DNA from: CAUZFZ01 sp963579025
GTDB taxonomy: Bacteria; Planctomycetota; Planctomycetia; Planctomycetales; Planctomycetaceae
NCBI GenBank assembly: GCA_963579025.1
Contig: CAUZFZ010000073.1
Location: 1-46,322, forward strand
Direction: 5' to 3'
Length of the DNA: 46,322 bases
Shown here piece by piece: positions 8,685 through 18,177 of the stretch. Each line of letters begins with the position of its first letter. Position 1 is the stretch's first letter. A program made the translations under genes and the position numbers. The notes under the pieces were generated by a model, which saw nothing but the letters and a program-made list of their open reading frames with translations, was not told where the DNA came from and searched no databases.

Positions 8685-9141
8685 CACTGGCCTCGCGAAG
8701 TTTCCTGATATCGACGTGATCCTGGTCACGACCACTGATCTGTTTCATCGTAATCAGTCCCTCGCGTGAAACGACAGACACGATTCCACCTGGAAGCTGG
8801 TATGTCGATCGCGAGTCCCAAACGCTTTCGAGAACCGGTGTGACGCAGATGAGATCCAGGATGAGGTGTTCTTTCACCTCCGGTTTAACCAATCGGTAAA
8901 GGTGGATCTCGTCTGGCGTGTCCACTCCGAACCGCAGCCAGCCAGTGTCGATCACAAATCCCAGATTGGCGACTGCGTCTTTCACGCGTTCAAGGTCCGA
9001 CGATCGAATCAACAGATCAAGATCTTCTGTGAATCGTGGATGACCATGGACCGCGAGAGCCATTCCGCCACAGACTGCGTACTCGATGGCGCCAGTCGTG
9101 AGCGCATCAATAACGTCGTCGAGTTCCTGGCGAAGATTCAT
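8677..9141 (-). CDS. Small nucleotidyltransferase (AbiEii/MNT-like)
   Basis: 154 residues from the ATG at 9141 (AGGACTGAGAAA just upstream); the frame extends to 9237 without family-like residues. The core A-V-C-G-G-M-A-L-A-V-H-G and R-F-T-E-D-L-D-L-L-I (residues ~22-44) is the nucleotidyltransferase G-G ... D-x-D site, with T-E-D-L-D-L as the metal-binding strand. I-L-D-L-I-C-V further on supplies the third acidic position. Related proteins act as toxins, as antitoxins of the MNT type, or as uncharacterised transferases. Coupled with the overlapping 58-aa gene it could be a toxin-antitoxin pair, but neither partner shows a decisive signature. Confidence 0.75.
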   Translation of the reverse strand: MNLRQELDDVIDALTTGAIEYAVCGGMALAVHGHPRFTEDLDLLIRSSDLERVKDAVANLGFVIDTGWLRFGVDTPDEIHLYRLVKPEVKEHLILDLICVTPVLESVWDSRSTYQLPGGIVSVVSREGLITMKQISGRDQDHVDIRKLREASDD

Positions 9142-9282
9142 TTTCTCAGTCCTGGTCTCGTACGTCGATGAGTAAAACGTATCCGTTACCTGACTGGATC
9201 GTGGCAGCCGGAGATGGCACGATTCCGTCGGCGGCATCTTCTCGAATTGCCGGAATCAGCACCAATCGGTTTGGGGGCCAAC

Positions 9283-9565
9283 ATGTCCTGGGAACGCCTC
9301 GTCTCTGTCGCCGATGTCGAAGTCAAGCCACGAGTTGTCCGTAGCGGGTCGCGGCAACTGGCTGTCTTCAAAGCTAACGGTGACGTGTTTGCGATCGATA
9401 ACCGTTGCCCCCATGAAGGCTGGCCGAAGGTTCCGTGGACGACGACTGCGTTCTGACCTGCAACACTGGCACAACTGGAAGTTTCGGCTGCACGACGGCG
9501 AGTGCGTTCCGGGTGGCTACCACGTGCGTTCGTATCCCGCACGCGTCGGTGACGGATTGCGATGA
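9283..9565 (+). pseudogene. Rieske [2Fe-2S] ferredoxin-like pseudogene
   Basis: The frame from the ATG at 9283 reads V-S-V-A-D-V-E-V-K ... D-V-F-A-I-D-N-R-C-P-H-E-G-W-P, i.e. the first Rieske ligand pair C-x-H, then ends in a stop. A second frame gives D-D-D-C-V-L-T-C and a third gives W-H-N-W-K-F-R-L-H-D-G-E-C-V-P-G-G-Y-H-V-R-S-Y-P, which together are the second ligand pair and the C-terminal strands. At least two frame changes separate these pieces and the 3' end stops soon after. The parental protein would have been a soluble Rieske electron carrier or dioxygenase ferredoxin. Confidence 0.8.
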
Positions 9566-9594
9566 CAACAATGGACTTCAGCGCACAGTCGATT

Positions 9595-10929
9595 TCAGAA
9601 CAACTCGGGCATGGGCGAGTGTTCGACGATGTACTGCGGGCGACCGGCGAGGTCATTGAGTTTCGTCTCGGAGTCAATTCCGAGAAAACGGTGCAGTGAG
9701 GCATGCACTTCGCCGAAATGCACTGGTCGGTCGACAGGCTTCGCTCCCAGTCGGTCGGTCGATCCGATGACCTGACCCGTCCGGAATCCACCGCCAGCGA
9801 TGACTCCGCCACCCACCTGCGGCCAGTGGTCGCGTCCGGCATTCGGGTTGATGCGCGGCGTCCGACCAAATTCGCCCCAGGCGACGACGGCAACATCGTT
9901 CTCCATGCCTCGTTCATAGATGTCCGCGATCAAGGCAGACAGTCCCTGATCGAACCACGGCAGGTGAGTGTTCTTAGCCTCACTGAAGTTGTTGCTGTGA
10001 AAGTCCCAACGTCCAAAGTTCAGCGTCACAACTCGAGCACCGGCTTCGACCAGGCGACGTGCTGTCAGAAAATGTTCGAGGTTTCGCGGAGCTCCGTCGC
10101 CGTAGCGATCGGGACTCCCCTTGCCGTACCGCGCGCGGACTTTGGGATCTTCGCGGGACAGATCGAGTGCGTCGGCCAACCGACTGGATGTCAGGATATT
10201 GAGAGCCTGCTGGTTGATCATGTCGAGACCGTCGAACGTGCCGCTGGCATCGGCGTCCCGGCGGATGCGATCCACGGCCTTGAGCAGACTGCGCCGATCC
10301 TTGAGTCGGTCTTCGGAGATGCCCTTCAGCACCATGTCGTCTCGAGCGGGTCCGGACGGTCGGAATGCGGCATGCCCGATTCCCAGATATCCCGGATGTC
10401 CCGGCGATCCGTACGGAGGGTGGCCAGCGTCGGGAGCGAGCCCGACGAATGGCGGAACAGACGCGTTCGTTGGCCCCTGCACTTTCGATACGACGGGGCC
10501 GATCGCCGGCCAGCCACCCAGCGGCTGATTCCGCACTGACCGACCCGTGTAGCAGATAAACGAGTCGTGCGATCCACTCGGCGATCCATACACACTGCGA
10601 AGTGGAACACACTTATCCATGACCGCAGCCATACCCGGCATGTGCTCGCAAATCTGGATTCCGGGGGCGCTGGTGTCGATCGGCGTGAATTCACCGCGGA
10701 TTTCGGCAGGTGCGTCCATTTTCAGGTCGTACATGTCCTGATGCGGCGGAGCGCCGACCATGTAGATCATGATTACGGACTTGTGTGACTGTCCGACACC
10801 AGCAGTCTGCTCGGCTCGCAGCAGTCCCGGCAGAGACAACCCGCCCATTCCAAGAGCACCGATACGCAGCACGTCTCGGCGGGAAACGCCGTCACACAAT
10901 CGAGGGCCGGAACCGGAAATCGTCAGCAT
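9595..10929 (-). CDS. DUF1501 protein with Tat signal, second copy
   Basis: 444 residues from the ATG at 10929 (AGGTAAAGCCC just before it); the frame is open to 11202 but the extra part is not coherent. The Tat motif S-R-R-D-V-L-R-I-G-A-L-G-M-G-G begins at residue 16. Family landmarks are I-Y-M-V-G-A-P-P-H-Q-D-M, G-S-P-S-G-S-H-D-S-F, L-N-F-G-R-W-D-F-H-S-N, W-G-E-F-G-R-T-P-R-I-N and G-R-D-H-W-P. Clearly a different subgroup from the copy at 5581, so it is not a recent local duplicate. An exported enzyme-like protein of unsettled activity. No DUF1553 partner is adjacent; it ends next to the Rieske pseudogene on the opposite strand. Confidence 0.9.
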   Translation of the reverse strand: MLTISGSGPRLCDGVSRRDVLRIGALGMGGLSLPGLLRAEQTAGVGQSHKSVIMIYMVGAPPHQDMYDLKMDAPAEIRGEFTPIDTSAPGIQICEHMPGMAAVMDKCVPLRSVYGSPSGSHDSFICYTGRSVRNQPLGGWPAIGPVVSKVQGPTNASVPPFVGLAPDAGHPPYGSPGHPGYLGIGHAAFRPSGPARDDMVLKGISEDRLKDRRSLLKAVDRIRRDADASGTFDGLDMINQQALNILTSSRLADALDLSREDPKVRARYGKGSPDRYGDGAPRNLEHFLTARRLVEAGARVVTLNFGRWDFHSNNFSEAKNTHLPWFDQGLSALIADIYERGMENDVAVVAWGEFGRTPRINPNAGRDHWPQVGGGVIAGGGFRTGQVIGSTDRLGAKPVDRPVHFGEVHASLHRFLGIDSETKLNDLAGRPQYIVEHSPMPELF

Positions 10930-11176
10930 GGGCTTTACCTGGCAGTCACTGGGTTGATCAATTTGGGAGGGTATTTGCCGGCGTGGAACGCAAGCGGCGG
11001 GATACACACTGTGACATATGTCGGTTCGTTGATCCACGCTAATGCAATGTAGATCGCCGGATGGACTGCTCGTACGACCTGGCATGCCGGTCAGGTTCGC
11101 TGGGCCGGTCCATGTTCGGCGCAGGTCTCCCGACCTTGCCGGACATGTGACCAAAGGTCTCTCCGGCCGAACGTGC

Positions 11177-12130
11177 TCAGGCCGAGAGAATTTCGCCCGC
11201 ACCGTCGGCCTTCAATTGGGACGCCACTTCGATCCCGACTGCCGCAGCCCCATCTGCTGTGCCGGATGCTTCGGCCGCGATGCGCCGCTCTCCGTCCGGG
11301 GTCAGCACGACGCCTTCGAGTTGGACCGCGCCGGAATCTTCGACCTGGCTACGGACTCCAACCGGTGCATGGCAGCCGGCCCGTAGCTCTCGCAGCAGAC
11401 TCCGCTCGGCCGTCACCGCAGCCATGACCGGACCGCACGAGATTTGTCCAAGCACTGCAATCAACGAATCGTCATCCGCACGGCATTCGATACCGAGTGC
11501 TCCCTGGCCGACCGCATGCAGCATCAGCGGCGGTGTGAGCAGCCCGCTGATCCGATCCGCCAGGCCCAGACGGCGCAGTCCGGCTTCGGCGAGCACAATC
11601 GCGTCGAACTCACCTTCGTCCAGTTTGCGGAGTCGCGTCTCGACGTTGCCGCGAATGTCGAGCAGCTCGACATCTTTGCGTGCAAATCGGATCTGGGCCT
11701 GCCGTCGCAGGCTGCCAGTGCCAATGCGACTGCCAGGCACCAGCGACTGCAGCAGTTCAGCTCCCTCGGCGGTGCCCTCGTGACTGATCGGAAGAATCAG
11801 AGCATCGTGAACGGAAGCGCGTTCCGGCACGGCGGCAAGTGCGAGTCCCTCGGCCGCTTCGGTAGGCAGATCTTTCAGGCTGTGAACCGCCAGGTCCGCA
11901 CGGCCATCCAGCACGGCAAACTGCACTTCGCGCGTGAACACGCCTTGCCCACCCATCGACGCCAGTGTGCTGAACCGGTCACGATCGCCCACCGTCGAAA
12001 CGTCGACCAGCTCGATCTCGCAGTCGGAAACGGCCGCGCGAAGCAGATCGGACACATGGTTCGCCTGCCACATCGCAAGCTGACTGGTCCGCGTGGCAAT
12101 ACGAATGACATCACGATCGAATTCAGACAC
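11177..12130 (-). CDS. hemC: Hydroxymethylbilane synthase (porphobilinogen deaminase)
   Basis: 317 residues from a GTG at 12130 with AGGTG a few bases upstream. It polymerises four porphobilinogen units into hydroxymethylbilane in cytoplasmic haem/tetrapyrrole synthesis. The N-terminal I-R-I-A-T-R-x-S-x-L-A-x-W-Q-A, the catalytic loop D-L-A-V-H-S-L-K-D-L-P-T, G-T-G-S-L-R-R-Q-A-Q and D-I-R-G-N-V-E-T-R are all present. The dipyrromethane cofactor Cys sits in L-R-A-G-C-H-A-P-V-G at about residue 250. Length is normal for the family. The neighbours on the same strand are unrelated, so it appears to stand alone rather than in a hem operon. Confidence 0.97.
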   Translation of the reverse strand: MSEFDRDVIRIATRTSQLAMWQANHVSDLLRAAVSDCEIELVDVSTVGDRDRFSTLASMGGQGVFTREVQFAVLDGRADLAVHSLKDLPTEAAEGLALAAVPERASVHDALILPISHEGTAEGAELLQSLVPGSRIGTGSLRRQAQIRFARKDVELLDIRGNVETRLRKLDEGEFDAIVLAEAGLRRLGLADRISGLLTPPLMLHAVGQGALGIECRADDDSLIAVLGQISCGPVMAAVTAERSLLRELRAGCHAPVGVRSQVEDSGAVQLEGVVLTPDGERRIAAEASGTADGAAAVGIEVASQLKADGAGEILSA

Positions 12131-12292
12131 GAATGCACCTGGCAGGTTGTACGGCGCCGGAAGTCATTGGATTTACCGTTTGTGGCGAGCGGTGGGCGTC
12201 AGCCCGCCGGCACGATTTAGTGACGGCTGGCGAATTCAGTTCATTATCTCAAACACCTGCGAGCACCACACCGCACCCGATAAATCGGGTTA

Positions 12293-13366
12293 CTACGAAC
12301 CAATCGCAGTGAGGACCTGGTCGCCCATCTCGCTGGTGCTGATCGATGCTCCGCCCCGCGCCAGGTCTTTTGTACGGTGTCCCGCCGCCAGAACTGCATC
12401 AACGGCCGACTCGATCAGTGCCGCTTCCTCTTCCAGGTTGAGCGAATGTCGCAGCAGCATGGCTGTGGCGAGGATCGTGGCCAGCGGATTGGCGATTCCC
12501 TGTCCGGCGATGTCCGGAGCTGAGCCGTGAATCGGCTCGTAAAGTCCGGGTCCGGATTCGCCCAGCGACGCTGACGGCAGCATGCCCAGTGATCCAGTCA
12601 GCATCGAGCCTTCATCCGTGAGGATGTCTCCGAACATGTTGCCGGTGACGACGACGTCGAAATCAGTCGGTCGCGAGATCAGGTGCATCGCCATCGCATC
12701 GACAAGCACGTGTTCGTATTTCAGATGCGGGTATTCCGACTGGACGACGTTCTGAGCTGCCTGTCGCCACAGCCGCGAGACTTCCAGCACGTTGGCTTTA
12801 TCGACAGACGTCAGTTTATTGCCACGCTTGCCGGCAGCCTCAGCAGCCAGACGCACAATGCGTTCGACTTCGCCGGTTGAGTAGGTCATCACACTCGACG
12901 CCACCTCGCCGCTTTCGTGCGGGCCGCGCTCAGAGCCACCAAAGTAGATGCCGCCCGTCAGCTCGCGAAAGAACAGGATGTCGACGCCTTCAACGATGTC
13001 ACGACGCAACGGCGACGATTCCAGCAAAGCGGCGTATGTCTTAATCGGACGCAGATTTGCGAACAGTCGTAATTCCTTGCGGATCTTCAGCAGACCGGCT
13101 TCCGGACGGGTCTTCGCGTTCGGGTCATCCCACTTTGGTCCGCCCACGGCTCCGAGCAGAATCGCCTGAGACCGGCGGCAGGCTTCCAGAGTCTCATCCG
13201 GCAGTGGGTCGCCATGACTGTCAATCGCATTGCCGCCCATCGGATGTCGCGGCAGCTCGAACGAATGACCGAACTGCGTCGCGATGTCCGTGAGAACCCG
13301 CTCGGCCTGGTCCACGACCTCCGGGCCGATCCCGTCGCCCGGCAGAAGCACAATTGTCGCATCCAA
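12293..13366 (-). CDS. leuB: 3-isopropylmalate dehydrogenase
   Basis: 357 residues. The start is a TTG at 13366, giving the family N-terminus I-V-L-L-P-G-D-G-I-G-P-E-V; AGGA lies 10 bases upstream and an in-frame stop closes the frame just before. The enzyme oxidises and decarboxylates 3-isopropylmalate with NAD+ in leucine synthesis. Diagnostic parts are R-L-F-A-N-L-R-P-I-K, R-E-L-T-G-G-I-Y-F-G, D-K-A-N-V-L, T-G-N-M-F-G-D-I-L-T-D-E, G-S-L-G-M-L-P-S-A-S-L, and E-P-I-H-G-S-A-P-D-I. leuC/leuD are not in the window. Same strand as hemC, 162 bases apart; co-transcription is possible. Confidence 0.97.
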   Translation of the reverse strand: MDATIVLLPGDGIGPEVVDQAERVLTDIATQFGHSFELPRHPMGGNAIDSHGDPLPDETLEACRRSQAILLGAVGGPKWDDPNAKTRPEAGLLKIRKELRLFANLRPIKTYAALLESSPLRRDIVEGVDILFFRELTGGIYFGGSERGPHESGEVASSVMTYSTGEVERIVRLAAEAAGKRGNKLTSVDKANVLEVSRLWRQAAQNVVQSEYPHLKYEHVLVDAMAMHLISRPTDFDVVVTGNMFGDILTDEGSMLTGSLGMLPSASLGESGPGLYEPIHGSAPDIAGQGIANPLATILATAMLLRHSLNLEEEAALIESAVDAVLAAGHRTKDLARGGASISTSEMGDQVLTAIGS

Positions 13367-13855
13367 TGTATTGATTCCTGTCTATTGATGTTCGGCCCAG
13401 GACGCACCGCTGTCGCGGACTATACGGGACGGTCGCCGCCACTCAAGGCAGGCACGCAGCCGCGGCCCGCCGCGACCGAACATGTCAACCGGCGTGTGTT
13501 CAATCGATGAGCCACAATGATTGACAATTGGTCAAGACCGTTAGATGACAATGAATCCGCAGGCGGCGTGAAGAGTCAGCTCACTTCGAAGTCTCCGCGA
13601 CAAATTGCATAACGTGACATACTCGCAAGATGGACCGATTTGAGGCGGATGACGCGTCCAATTCGATCCTGAAGCAGCGGAAAGTGTCGTATCCGCGCGA
13701 GTGCGAATTTCGACAGAAAGCAGTAGCTGACGGCAGCCACGCACCGGTTTCGACGAGCCAGGGTGTGCTCCAGCGCCGTTTGGCACAGGAATTGGGAAGC
13801 AAAGAAACACAGCCAGTCTTTTCTGGACCGTTACCGGTGCGTTTCGAGTACTGAA
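13367..13855. other. 489-base intergenic region between leuB and the GT-C gene
   Basis: Both flanking genes start here and point outwards, so it must contain divergent promoters. A short frame at 13630-13854 (+) is uniformly polar and has no convincing ribosome site; I do not call it a gene. No repeat or RNA gene was recognised. Confidence 0.5.
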
Positions 13856-15997
13856 ATGAACATAGTTACAGGTCTAGAATTAGAGGGGTCCCAGACGCGT
13901 CGTCGTAGCCTTGGGAAACCGACCGTGTGGATTCTGGCTGTGATTATTCTGGTCGGGGCCGGGCTGAGACTCTATTCCATTCATGACCAGTTGCTGCTGG
14001 ATGACGAATGGCACAAGCTCGAACTGACGTGTCGTACTCCACTGTCCGAACTGCTGACAAATTACTACCCAGGCTCCAACAGTATTCCCATCAATGTGTA
14101 TATACGAATACTGTTCGTCACTGTCGGTTGGAGTGAATTCGGACTGGTACTTCCGTCGGTGGCCTGCGGTCTGCTGCTCCTGTGTCTGATTCCACGTCTT
14201 GCCGGCAGGATGGGAGGTCCTTCGACGACCGTTTTCGCCGCGGCACTGGCTGCTGCCTCGCCACTCCTCATTTACTACTCCAGAATCTGTCGCTCGTACG
14301 GCCCATACATGTTGCTTTCCTGTCTGTTGGCGCACGCTGCCTACATGTGGGTCACAGACGGACGTCGTCGATACGGCTATCTAACCGCTATTTGGGGGGC
14401 ACTGCTCGTTTATGTGCATCAGTTGGGTGTGTTGGCAACGTTCCCCACGTTTGCCGCCGTGTGCATTTCACGCCTCGTCCATCAATCGAGCGAAAAGAGC
14501 CAACTGCGCTGGCCTGCCCCTCCCTGGAAAGACATCCTGCTGGCGGGGTACATGCACAGTCTCCTGCTGTGCCTCCTGATCGGACCGGCTATTCTGAATT
14601 CACTTGGTAGTCTGTCGAACTACTACAGTGACGGTGACCGGTTCGGTGCCACAACGCTACTGGGGACCGGGCAACTGATGGCAGGCAGCGAAAGTCTTAT
14701 GTTCGCGTTTGCCTGGTGGGGACTATGTCTGTTCGGGTTGATCGGACTGATTCGCTGCAGCCGGTTTTCAGGCCTGCTTGTGATACTGGGCCTCGCGGCA
14801 CACGTGGTGTTTCTGTATGCCCACGGTGCTCCGGAGTTGTCCACACCAATCGTGCTTGTCCGCTATACAACTGCGATGATCCCGCTTTTCCTGGTCTGTG
14901 CTGGCAAAGGACTGGCCGACCTGATGGAGGCATTCATTCACCGTTTTGGCCGACCAGCACTGCAGCCTGCAGGTCTGTTGGTCCTGGTGATTGTCATCGC
15001 CGTGGGACCAGTTCCACACAGCTACACCGCCAGCAGAAATTTCACCAACCATGCGCAGTTTCAGGAAACCGCGCGAGTCGATCTGACCAGGATGTATTCG
15101 AGTCCAATGCGGCTCCTGTCAGTCGTGACGTTGGACGATGTTCCTGACTTCTACCGGGAACTGAAAGACGCCCCCGATGACACAGCAATCGTCGAATTCC
15201 CCTTCATGCTCGGTCACAGTTTTCAGACATCGGCTTTCTATCAGACGGTCCATGGGAAACGGGTATTCGGAGGATACGTGTGGCGACCGAGTTGGATGCG
15301 AAACGTCCCAAACCTGATTGTTATTCGGTCATTCCACACGGCCGGTAATGTGCTCAGTCGACTTCCACCGGAGGCGAATCGCTGGAGAAACCTGGTGAAT
15401 CTGGAGAACCTTGCCCCGGCTGTGGAAAACGGTGCGCGCTATCTGGTCATTCACATCCGGCCTGTGTCGGAAGCCGTCGGAGCCGAGTCATTGACTCCGT
15501 TGGAGATCATTCCAGAACTGGATCACCACTTTCTGGCCGATACGGCGATCCGTTGCCGTCAGGTTTACGGCGCACCGGTCTTTCGCGACAGCCGGATTGT
15601 TGTGTTTGATCTGACTCGTTCCGCGGTTTCTCCCCGACTCGCGGACTGGAACCGTGCGGCTGAACGGCATACCGCACTTAAGACCGCACGGGTTCATGGA
15701 GTCGAGGCAGGAATGACTGCCCTGCGCGAGATCGCGACCCGTTCAGAAACAGACGCACCCGGGCGACTCCTGATGGGCCAGGCCCTGCTCGATCAGAAAG
15801 ATCACGCCGGAGCCAAGGCGCAATTCGAACTGGCTATAGACGATGCCATACGCGAATGGAATCTGTTAATTCGACAGCCGGATGCCCCTCCCAGCTCCCG
15901 CGAGGAACGCTTGCGGCTCGACTACGTGGCGTTTATGGCGTCTCGCTCGCTTGCCGACTTGAACGCGGAAACGAAGTTGGCTGGCACTGACGAGTAG
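13856..15997 (+). CDS. GT-C membrane glycosyltransferase (ArnT/PMT, GT39-like)
   Basis: 713 residues from the ATG at 13856 (a longer frame to 13763 lacks family features). The N-terminal half is polytopic: a first helix at ~24-40, then the L-L-L-D-D-E-W-H loop (residues 47-53) whose acidic pair sits where GT-C enzymes bind lipid-linked sugar. About ten further hydrophobic helices follow, including L-L-I-Y-Y-S-R-I-C-R-S-Y, the usual S-R-x-x-R-x-Y loop. The C-terminal ~250 residues are soluble, probably periplasmic, and end with a TPR-like helix pair (L-M-G-Q-A-L-L-D-Q-K-D-H-A-G-A). Family members transfer sugars from polyprenyl donors to proteins or lipids. It is the gene immediately 5' of the pilin-like array, 800 bases away. 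Confidence 0.85.
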   Translation: MNIVTGLELEGSQTRRRSLGKPTVWILAVIILVGAGLRLYSIHDQLLLDDEWHKLELTCRTPLSELLTNYYPGSNSIPINVYIRILFVTVGWSEFGLVLPSVACGLLLLCLIPRLAGRMGGPSTTVFAAALAAASPLLIYYSRICRSYGPYMLLSCLLAHAAYMWVTDGRRRYGYLTAIWGALLVYVHQLGVLATFPTFAAVCISRLVHQSSEKSQLRWPAPPWKDILLAGYMHSLLLCLLIGPAILNSLGSLSNYYSDGDRFGATTLLGTGQLMAGSESLMFAFAWWGLCLFGLIGLIRCSRFSGLLVILGLAAHVVFLYAHGAPELSTPIVLVRYTTAMIPLFLVCAGKGLADLMEAFIHRFGRPALQPAGLLVLVIVIAVGPVPHSYTASRNFTNHAQFQETARVDLTRMYSSPMRLLSVVTLDDVPDFYRELKDAPDDTAIVEFPFMLGHSFQTSAFYQTVHGKRVFGGYVWRPSWMRNVPNLIVIRSFHTAGNVLSRLPPEANRWRNLVNLENLAPAVENGARYLVIHIRPVSEAVGAESLTPLEIIPELDHHFLADTAIRCRQVYGAPVFRDSRIVVFDLTRSAVSPRLADWNRAAERHTALKTARVHGVEAGMTALREIATRSETDAPGRLLMGQALLDQKDHAGAKAQFELAIDDAIREWNLLIRQPDAPPSSREERLRLDYVAFMASRSLADLNAETKLAGTDE

Positions 15998-16797
15998 CTT
16001 CCCGCGTCTCGGCGGGCGATTGCTTCAGACTCGGGTCCGGCCACAACGAGGCCAGGGCCTTCAGTCATTTGAACAAGCTGCTCGCAAGGTGCCAATCGTC
16101 ATTCTCGGTGCCCCGTCACCTGAACGGAATCAAGGTCCGACGCATTCGATATCGCTTCGCCCCCCGGATGGATCTCTGCAATGCCCGGGCAGCCACCAGT
16201 TGGGAAGCTCCATGTGATGCGTTGATCCATGCATTGGATCGCGCATCCGCTTGTTCAAATCTCTGAACACGCACCAGTTGGAATGTTCCGCTGTGTTGAC
16301 ACCGCGTTCCCCCCTGTCGGCTGTCAGAATTCGCCACCCGGTTCTCGCTCGAATCGTAACTCGTTGTGGCTTCCCCTGTTCCGACGAGTAGTCGGGTCAT
16401 GACGGTTGTACCGGCAATACCAGTGGTATGGATTGTGCCGGTTTGTCACGTGACTCCGGTTGAGACCCGGAGCCCCAACCATACAGCGAGTGTGGCGAGG
16501 GAGAGAGAGACTGATTGCCGCAACGCGTCCGGTGACCTGAGAGACCACCGGACATGTGGAGCCATCCGGCTTTGCCGGAGAACTCCGCGTGATGACTGCT
16601 GTGGGGCTGTGATTACGGAGTGTCTCTGTGCTGGATCGATTCAGCACGGTGATGCTCTTGTCGGAAGTCGCTGATTTCCGGCCAGTCCCCTGCAGTCGCC
16701 ATTTCCGTTGCGAGCGAGAACTCAGCGCATTCGATCGGCGCGACAAGGTCTTGATCTGCCTCCCACTTCATCCGAAGCACCAGGGGGAGAGAGACCA
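15998..16797. other. 800-base hairpin-rich leader/intergenic region before pilin-like copy 1
   Basis: No coding signal. The 3' half holds several stems: CTCCGG/CCGGAG (16452-16472), GTCCGGTG/CACCGGAC (16530-16556) and TCCGG-CTTTG-CCGGA near 16568. A stretch around 16400-16440 (GTTGTACCGGCAATACCAG) resembles an element found again near 17641 and 20006. The ribosome site GGGGGAGAG lies next to the copy-1 ATG. Confidence 0.55.
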
Positions 16798-17265
16798 ATG
16801 ATCACGACCTGCACGAGCCGACTGTTTTCGTACACAAGCCGACTGGGACGTTGCCTGATTCACGACGAAACAGGCGCCTACCTGACCACCGAGCTGATCA
16901 TCCTGATGACCGTCCTTGTCTTCGGACTGGCCGCGGGTCTGAATGCGATCGCCGGTTCCGTCAACGGAGAACTGGGCGACATTGCTCAGGCCATCCAGCT
17001 CGATCAATCCTTCTCGTACAACGGGTTGAATGCTCCCGGCCACGCGACGTGCAGTGGCAGCGGATACGTCGACATCGATATTCCGCCAGTTGTGACTGCG
17101 ACTCCGCCGTTCATTCCACCGCCGCCACCGCAGTTCGCGCCACTGCCGACCCCGCCGGCAATCCCGATCGATCAGATCGAGGACATCCCGTTGCCTCAGG
17201 CGGTGGTCCCGCTGGACAACCAGGTGCCGGTCTTCATCGACGAGATTCTGGGAGTCAACCCCTAA
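16798..17265 (+). CDS. Pilin-like copy 1, with Pro-rich tail
   Basis: 155 residues; ATG at 16798 behind GGGGGAGAG. The leader is basic and unusually Cys-containing (Cys5, Cys19). D-E-T-G at 23-26 is followed by the hydrophobic helix with Glu32 in T-T-E-L-I-I-L-M-T-V, then the stalk helix with D-I-A-Q-A-I and Q-S-F-S-Y. It diverges from the other copies after G-H-A-T-C: the C-D-C knob is absent, leaving one Cys (85), and residues ~96-155 form a proline-rich tail (runs of P-P-P-P-P-P). It is probably anchored by the single helix with the tail outside. A same-frame continuation beyond its TAA is reported separately. Function unknown; family assignment rests on the N-terminal half. Confidence 0.8.
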   Translation: MITTCTSRLFSYTSRLGRCLIHDETGAYLTTELIILMTVLVFGLAAGLNAIAGSVNGELGDIAQAIQLDQSFSYNGLNAPGHATCSGSGYVDIDIPPVVTATPPFIPPPPPQFAPLPTPPAIPIDQIEDIPLPQAVVPLDNQVPVFIDEILGVNP

Positions 17266-17286
17266 AGCGCGGTCCGCACTGACAAC

Positions 17287-17427
17287 GTGCAGGTGGAATC
17301 AGTCCGAGACGATTGTGCAGATGTCCGACAGCTCGAGGCTCTGGAGCGTGACCTGTCCGCCTTTCAGGCTCGCGTCCAGGCACTGCGGGAAATTCGCCGC
17401 AAGCAGTGCGAAGACAACAAACCGTGA
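17287..17427 (+). CDS. Possible 46-aa coiled-coil ORF, in frame with copy 1 after its stop
   Basis: After the copy-1 TAA (17263-17265) the same frame stays open to a TGA at 17425. From the GTG at 17287 it encodes a highly charged heptad-like peptide (R-Q-L-E-A-L-E-R-D-L-S-A-F-Q-A-R-V-Q-A-L-R) with two Cys. No good ribosome site precedes the GTG. It may be a separate small gene, the lost C-terminal end of copy 1, or a stop read-through extension. Confidence 0.35.
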   Translation: MQVESVRDDCADVRQLEALERDLSAFQARVQALREIRRKQCEDNKP

Positions 17428-18177
17428 TTCCGCGCCGCAGCAATGTCGGACTTAGGGCAGAGAGACAGGCCATGTCTCTCTGCTCTGACGAATTGATAAC
17501 TCGAAATGCCTTAGTTCCTGAACGCCGCTCCCGGGTGCGACTCGTTTCGCGGACCGGCAGCGCGCTGTCTTAGTGTGCTTTGCCACTGGATGCTCAGCCG
17601 CAACTGCTTGCGGCGCCGTGGCTTACACTCGTGTCTTCCGGTTGTACCGATTATTCCGGGAATTCCGATCGTACCGGTGGTACTGTCTGGCACGGTTAGT
17701 GCGATTATACCTGATCAACACAAAACACTGACTGTGACAGTTATGAGGCCGGCTCCGAAGTCATCCCGTTCAGTCGTTTGAACGGTGAGACACACAGCCG
17801 CAGCGGTTGATTCCTGCCGCCGCCCGTAATCCGCCACAGTGAAACAGCACAGTTCCGCAGCAGTTTGAGAGACCGCTGCTTGATGGCTGAAGTCGCCCGG
17901 GCGTGCCCGCAACCACGCTCGGGCCTGTGGTCACTTCGGTGATGACTTCGGCAACGTGCGGCTGGCAGCAGCCGCACTGGAAACACTGCCCACGCCCCAT
18001 GAGCTGGGCTCCCATTTCGAGTTCAGGAACTCGCACGAGTCGATCGGAGAGCACCCGATCGCACGGCGAATGAGTTCCAGAGTGCCTTTCAAAAAGTTTG
18101 CCGTCGTCGTCTGCGCTCCCAGTGCGAGCCGCTCGGCGGGGTTCCGCCCCTCAATCCTTCAACTGGCGAGGTGTTCC
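17428..18177. other. 750-base structured intergenic region before pilin-like copy 2
   Basis: Contains GTTGTACCGATTATTCCG at 17641-17658, which recurs with one change at 20006-20023. A perfect 9-bp stem, GTGCGGCTG/CAGCCGCAC with a GCAG loop, occupies 17956-17977. The open frame running through its 3' part into copy 2 has no supporting family residues before 18178. No RNA gene recognised. Confidence 0.5.

Noticed and set aside
13630..13854. 74-codon frame before the GT-C gene
   Set aside because: Polar, no ribosome site, ends directly before the GT-C start; not supported as a gene.
17956..18177. Upstream extension of pilin-like copy 2
   Set aside because: The frame is open, but a good ribosome site precedes 18178, and the added residues overlap a perfect hairpin and match no other copy.
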